DNA from: JAJZIH01 sp021785265
GTDB lineage: Bacteria > Pseudomonadota > Gammaproteobacteria > JAKAQQ01
Length of the DNA: 30,269 bases
Direction: 5' to 3'
NCBI GenBank assembly: GCA_027338645.1
Contig: DAHWSH010000014.1
Coordinates: 1 to 30,269 of the forward strand
Shown in pieces: positions 23,373-30,269 of this stretch; position 1 is the first letter of the stretch; each line of letters starts with the position of its first letter. A model generated the notes under the pieces. That model searched no databases, was not told the DNA's origin, and saw only the letters and a list, made by a program, of their open reading frames with translations. Position numbers and translations under genes: made by a program.

Positions 23373-24335
23373 ATGTCAGATCAAAACGTAGGGCACGGTT
23401 TCTTCGTCATCGAGCGACTGATCGAGGCCCCACCGTCTCGGGTGTACGCTGCCTTCGCGACGACTGAAGGCAAGGCGCGTTGGTTCGGTCCGCCGCATCC
23501 GGATGGGAAGGTTCTGAAGCGAGAGTCCGACTTCAGAGTGGGTGGGCGCGACCGGCTGCTTTGCGAGTGGGCGGCCGGATCACATCCCAAGACGCCGACG
23601 GGCGTCACCACGGACTTTCGGGCTGAATATTGGGATATTGTGCCGCAGCAACGTATCGTGTATGTGTACGAGATGTATCTCGGCGAGCGCAAGATTTCTG
23701 TTTCCCTCGCCATGGTGGAGTTGCGCCCGCAGAAGGGGAGCACGCGGCTCATCATCACGGAGCAGGGCGTGTTTTTGAATGGCTATCGTGACGAGAACTC
23801 GCGGGAACAGGGCGTGAATGACTTGGTGGACCGCCTGGTGAGTTCGCTATCCGCTGCTGACCAGCGTATCCATAGTCGCGAACTCACGTTCGTGCGAGTC
23901 TTCTTCGCGCCGAGGGAACTCGTCTTTCAAGCCTTGACCGATCCCGAACGTTTGGCGTGCTGGTTCGGTCCTGCAGGCTTTACCGTCGCCGAATGTCGGC
24001 TAGACCTGCGCGTCGGTGGCCAGTGGCGGCTTGTGATGCGCGCGAGCGACGAGCTTGCAGCAAGCGTCGGTCGCGACCATCCCGCGGGCGGTGAGTATCT
24101 CGAGATTGAGAAGCCTTCGCGTCTGATTTTCACCAACAACGCGCTCGATGAGGCTGGCAACGTGATTCTCGAGGGGATCACCACGGTCACGCTCGAGGAC
24201 CGGGACGGTACCACCCGGATGACCCTCCATACGCGAGCGAGTGGTATCGGCGAGCGTGTCCTTTTTATGCTGGGAGGCATGGAGCAGGGCTGGAGCGAGG
24301 GTTTCGAAAAGCTCGGCCATCTCCTGCGTGCATGA
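23373..24335 (+). CDS. Tandem AHSA1/SRPBCC-domain protein
   Basis: The 320-residue product holds two START-like (SRPBCC, AHSA1 type) domains in one chain. Domain 1 (about residues 8-155) opens with FVIERLIEAPPSRVYAAFATTEGKARWFGP and has FRVGG. Domain 2 (about 168-320) opens with LTFVRVFFAPRELVFQALTDPERLACWFGP and has LRVGGQW, with a terminal GMEQGWSEGFEKL helix. These folds bind hydrophobic small molecules; the ligand is unknown. ATG 23373 is chosen because GAGGAG lies 6 bases upstream; ATG 23343 would overlap arsR. Usually such domains are encoded as separate small genes next to an ArsR regulator, so the fusion is notable. Confidence 0.88.
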   Translation: MSDQNVGHGFFVIERLIEAPPSRVYAAFATTEGKARWFGPPHPDGKVLKRESDFRVGGRDRLLCEWAAGSHPKTPTGVTTDFRAEYWDIVPQQRIVYVYEMYLGERKISVSLAMVELRPQKGSTRLIITEQGVFLNGYRDENSREQGVNDLVDRLVSSLSAADQRIHSRELTFVRVFFAPRELVFQALTDPERLACWFGPAGFTVAECRLDLRVGGQWRLVMRASDELAASVGRDHPAGGEYLEIEKPSRLIFTNNALDEAGNVILEGITTVTLEDRDGTTRMTLHTRASGIGERVLFMLGGMEQGWSEGFEKLGHLLRA

Positions 24336-24660
24336 AGACTAAAAATTGAATTTATCAATTCGCGATGTGTGAACTTGGTAAATCTAGAGCTGCCAAAGTG
24401 TCCCGGCTCATGCGATTACCGCGGGCCGACTCGGTGTTGTCCGTCCACGGCGGGAATTTCGCCATAGCACGGGTGAGGCGCCGAAAGTCTCAGTGCAACG
24501 GGCGAGGCGCCTCGAGCTTCGGTGTCGATGCTCCTCCGTCTGGAGCAGGTGGACCCCGGGGTGGGTGACCATGGGACGGCAGTGCGCTGCCGGGAAGGCT
24601 CAGGAGTCTTCAGATAAGGCGGGTCCGTCGCGGCTTTGCGCTGACCAATCGCATACAACT
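24336..24660. other. Gene-poor region upstream of the rRNA promoter
   Basis: No convincing gene. A short hairpin (AATTGA and TCAATT around 24344-24360) follows the AHSA1 gene without a T tract. A small frame at 24365-24568 contains KVSRLMR, which faintly recalls IS3-type transposase N-termini, but it is too short and degenerate to call. The rest holds nothing I recognise. Confidence 0.35.
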
Positions 24661-24663
24661 TGC

Positions 24664-24692
24664 TTGACATCCATTGGAAATCTTCCTATACT
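24664..24692 (+). promoter_or_regulatory. rRNA operon promoter
   Basis: TTGACA (24664-24669), 17 bases, TATACT (24687-24692): a near-consensus sigma-70 promoter about 165 bases before the 16S gene. A GC-rich discriminator (GCAGGGCC) follows, as expected for stringently controlled rRNA promoters. Confidence 0.85.
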
Positions 24693-24728
24693 GCAGGGCC
24701 CTCTGAGACAAATGTTTCATAGAGGCCA

Positions 24729-24740
24729 GTTCTTTAAAAA
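24729..24740 (+). promoter_or_regulatory. boxA-like antitermination site in the 16S leader
   Basis: GTTCTTTAAAAA in the leader RNA resembles the NusB/S10 boxA consensus TGCTCTTTAACA and sits about 30-40 bases after the predicted transcription start. A better copy precedes the 23S gene. Confidence 0.6.
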
Positions 24741-24743
24741 CTT

Positions 24744-24766
24744 GGTCAAGCAGCTTGTGTGGGCGC
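24744..24766 (+). other. 5' arm of the pre-16S processing stem
   Basis: This arm is almost fully complementary to 26420-26442 downstream of 16S, with one bulged base and G-U/mismatch positions near the ends. The two would pair to loop out the 16S precursor, the substrate of RNase III. Confidence 0.75.
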
Positions 24767-24855
24767 TTTCGCTGATCCGGGATTTCAACCGTAAATCGAG
24801 AGTGGCCTGCATCAATGAGCAGTAGTAGTTCATTGGCCAGACACTCTCTTGTTTT

Positions 24856-26393
<1,538 letters not shown>

Positions 26394-26419
26394 AAAGAGA
26401 AAGTCCGGTTCGGTGGAAA

Positions 26420-26442
26420 CGCCCATCACAAGCTGCTTGATC
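26420..26442 (+). other. 3' arm of the pre-16S processing stem
   Basis: Complementary to the leader segment 24744-24766 (shared core CAAGCTGCTTGA against TCAAGCAGCTTG). It lies between the 16S 3' end and tRNA-Ile. Confidence 0.75.
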
Positions 26443-26483
26443 TGCCATGCCAAGCCCCGGCGGGGTTCGTGTCGGCCTTCTGC

Positions 26484-26560
26484 GGGTCTGTAGCTCAGTT
26501 GGTCAGAGCGCACCCCTGATAAGGGTGAGGTCGGTGGTTCGAATCCACCCAGACCCACCA
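26484..26560 (+). tRNA. ileT: tRNA-Ile (GAT)
   Basis: 77 bases including encoded CCA. The acceptor stem pairs GGGTCTG with CAGACCC; the D arm, the anticodon loop CTGATAA with anticodon GAT, and the T loop GGTTCGAATCC are clear. It lies in the 16S-23S spacer as in most proteobacterial rrn operons. Confidence 0.97.
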
Positions 26561-26584
26561 TCGCTCATGGATTCTCGAAGATTC

Positions 26585-26660
26585 GGGGCCATAGCTCAGC
26601 CGGGAGAGCGCCTGCTTTGCAAGCAGGAGGTCGGCGGTTCGATCCCGCCTGGCTCCACCA
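26585..26660 (+). tRNA. alaT: tRNA-Ala (TGC)
   Basis: 76 bases including encoded CCA. The acceptor stem GGGGCCA pairs with TGGCTCC (one G-U), the anticodon loop TTTGCAA carries TGC, and the T loop is GGTTCGATCC. It follows tRNA-Ile by 24 bases in the spacer. Confidence 0.97.
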
Positions 26661-26703
26661 GGTTTCGGCATGCGATGCACCCATTTTCTTCCCGCAAGGG
26701 AAC

Positions 26704-26715
26704 TGTTCTTTAACA
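26704..26715 (+). promoter_or_regulatory. boxA antitermination site before 23S
   Basis: TGTTCTTTAACA differs from the E. coli boxA TGCTCTTTAACA by one base and lies in the spacer between tRNA-Ala and 23S, its usual place. Confidence 0.75.
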
Positions 26716-26822
26716 ATTTGATCTGTTGTTTTGGCGCTTTGGGAAAAAGTGAAATTTTGTTTTTTGTGCGGCGTTAGTCAGAAGACCGGCCCGGGCCATC
26801 ACCCGATGGCTTGGGGTTATAT

Positions 26823-29733
<2,911 letters not shown>

Positions 29734-29787
29734 ATAACACCCAAGACATTGGGTGGCGCCAACGATCGAACACTTGATTGCCCTTTT

Positions 29788-29907
29788 TGCCTGGTGGCTG
29801 GAGCGAATCGGAACCACCCGATCCCATCCCGAACTCGGAAGTGAAACGATTCAGCGCCGATGGTAGTGTGGAGTTTCTCCATGTGAGAGTAGGTCGCCGC
29901 CAGGCAT
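29788..29907 (+). rRNA. rrf: 5S ribosomal RNA
   Basis: About 120 bases from TGCCTGGTGGC to GCCGCCAGGCAT, whose ends pair. It has the conserved CCGAACTCGGAAGTGAAAC and GATGGTAGTGTGG segments. It follows 23S after a 54-base spacer that includes a CACCCAA/TTGGGTG hairpin. Confidence 0.97.
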
Positions 29908-29934
29908 CTCATCCGACGGTTCAATCCGTCAACG

Positions 29935-29967
29935 GCCACGGAGGCGATGCTGCCGTGGCTTTTTTTT
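29935..29967 (+). terminator. Rho-independent terminator of the rRNA operon
   Basis: GCCACGG (29935-29941) pairs with CCGTGGC (29953-29959), an 11-base loop between them, followed directly by eight T residues. It lies 28 bases after 5S. A smaller ACGG/CCGT hairpin just upstream may assist. Confidence 0.9.
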
Positions 29968-30053
29968 GTCCCGTTTTAGTCTCACCCGCGCCGCATCCAC
30001 ATCGGCTGGCGGGGCGTATGATCACAGACGCTGCTCAGACAATGGAGATCGTC

Positions 30054-30269
30054 GTGATTGATCCCGCTGCTGTTCTCATGGGGTCCTGGATCCTTGATGC
30101 TGCGCTGATGACGGTCTTTTGGTTGTGGGCGAAGCGCTTTCGAAACGCCGGCTACGTAGACATTGGGTGGTGCCTTGGCATTGGCCTCAATGCCCTGGTT
30201 GATCTTCTTTGGAGCGGAACCCATTCGCTTCTGGCCTGGGCGCTGGCGGTGGCCGTCTGGCTTTGGGCG
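30054..30269 (+). CDS. DUF1295-type membrane protein, N-terminal part (truncated by window edge)
   Basis: 72 codons run off the right edge. They encode a hydrophobic helix (MGSWILDAALMTVFWLWA), then K-R-F-R-N-A-G-Y-V-D-I-G-W, and further hydrophobic segments. The R-x-x-N-A-G-x-V-D-x-x-W motif is typical of DUF1295 proteins, related to steroid 5-alpha-reductase and isoprenylcysteine methyltransferase membrane enzymes. GTG 30054 has GGAG 6 bases upstream; the in-frame ATG at 30042 lacks an SD. Substrate unknown. Confidence 0.7.
   Translation, partial: MIDPAAVLMGSWILDAALMTVFWLWAKRFRNAGYVDIGWCLGIGLNALVDLLWSGTHSLLAWALAVAVWLWA

Overview
The window is a chromosomal segment of a GC-rich proteobacterium. 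The 16S and 23S genes, the 16S-tRNA-Ile-tRNA-Ala-23S-5S operon order, a sigma-32 gene (rpoH) and a beta/gamma-type cytochrome oxidase assembly cluster point to Gammaproteobacteria, Acidithiobacillia or Betaproteobacteria. I cannot fix the genus by eye. An acidophilic iron/sulfur oxidiser related to Acidithiobacillus or Acidiferrobacter is a guess, not a demonstrated result.

Layout. (1) 1-799: end of a biotin operon, the C-terminus of bioC and complete bioD, sharing an ATGA overlap. (2) 843-8548: an aa3-type cytochrome c oxidase locus. A sigma-70-like promoter precedes DUF2244-coxB-coxA-small assembly protein-coxC. A convergent DUF2909 gene follows, then surf1, a Sco-like protein, ctaA and ctaB. 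The genes are mostly translationally coupled and would build, haem-load and assemble one terminal oxidase. No Cox11 gene is present. Carboxylate ligands of the non-redox Mg site appear neutralised in both subunit I and subunit II. (3) 8570-10700, minus strand: rpoH and anmK, with a near-perfect CIRCE element (HrcA operator) directly upstream of rpoH. (4) 10843-21082: a type IVb 'thin pilus' operon of the IncI/R64 pil kind on what looks like a chromosome. It holds two TcpQ/PilL-like proteins, PilN secretin, PilO, PilP, PilQ ATPase, PilR, PilS major prepilin, a PilM-like protein, a PilV-like minor pilin without a shufflon, and an unknown secreted cysteine-containing protein. PilT (lytic transglycosylase) and PilU (prepilin peptidase) are absent. 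(5) 21157-22593, minus strand: an NCS1-family purine/cytosine-type permease. (6) 22928-24335: an ArsR-family regulator under a consensus promoter with a perfect palindromic operator, followed by a protein made of two fused AHSA1/SRPBCC domains. (7) 24664-29967: a complete rRNA operon with promoter, boxA sites, RNase III-type processing stems and a rho-independent terminator. (8) 30054-30269: the start of a DUF1295-type membrane protein.

The most notable items are the CIRCE-controlled rpoH, the paired Mg-site substitutions in CoxA and CoxB, and the rearranged chromosomal thin-pilus cluster with duplicated TcpQ-domain genes.
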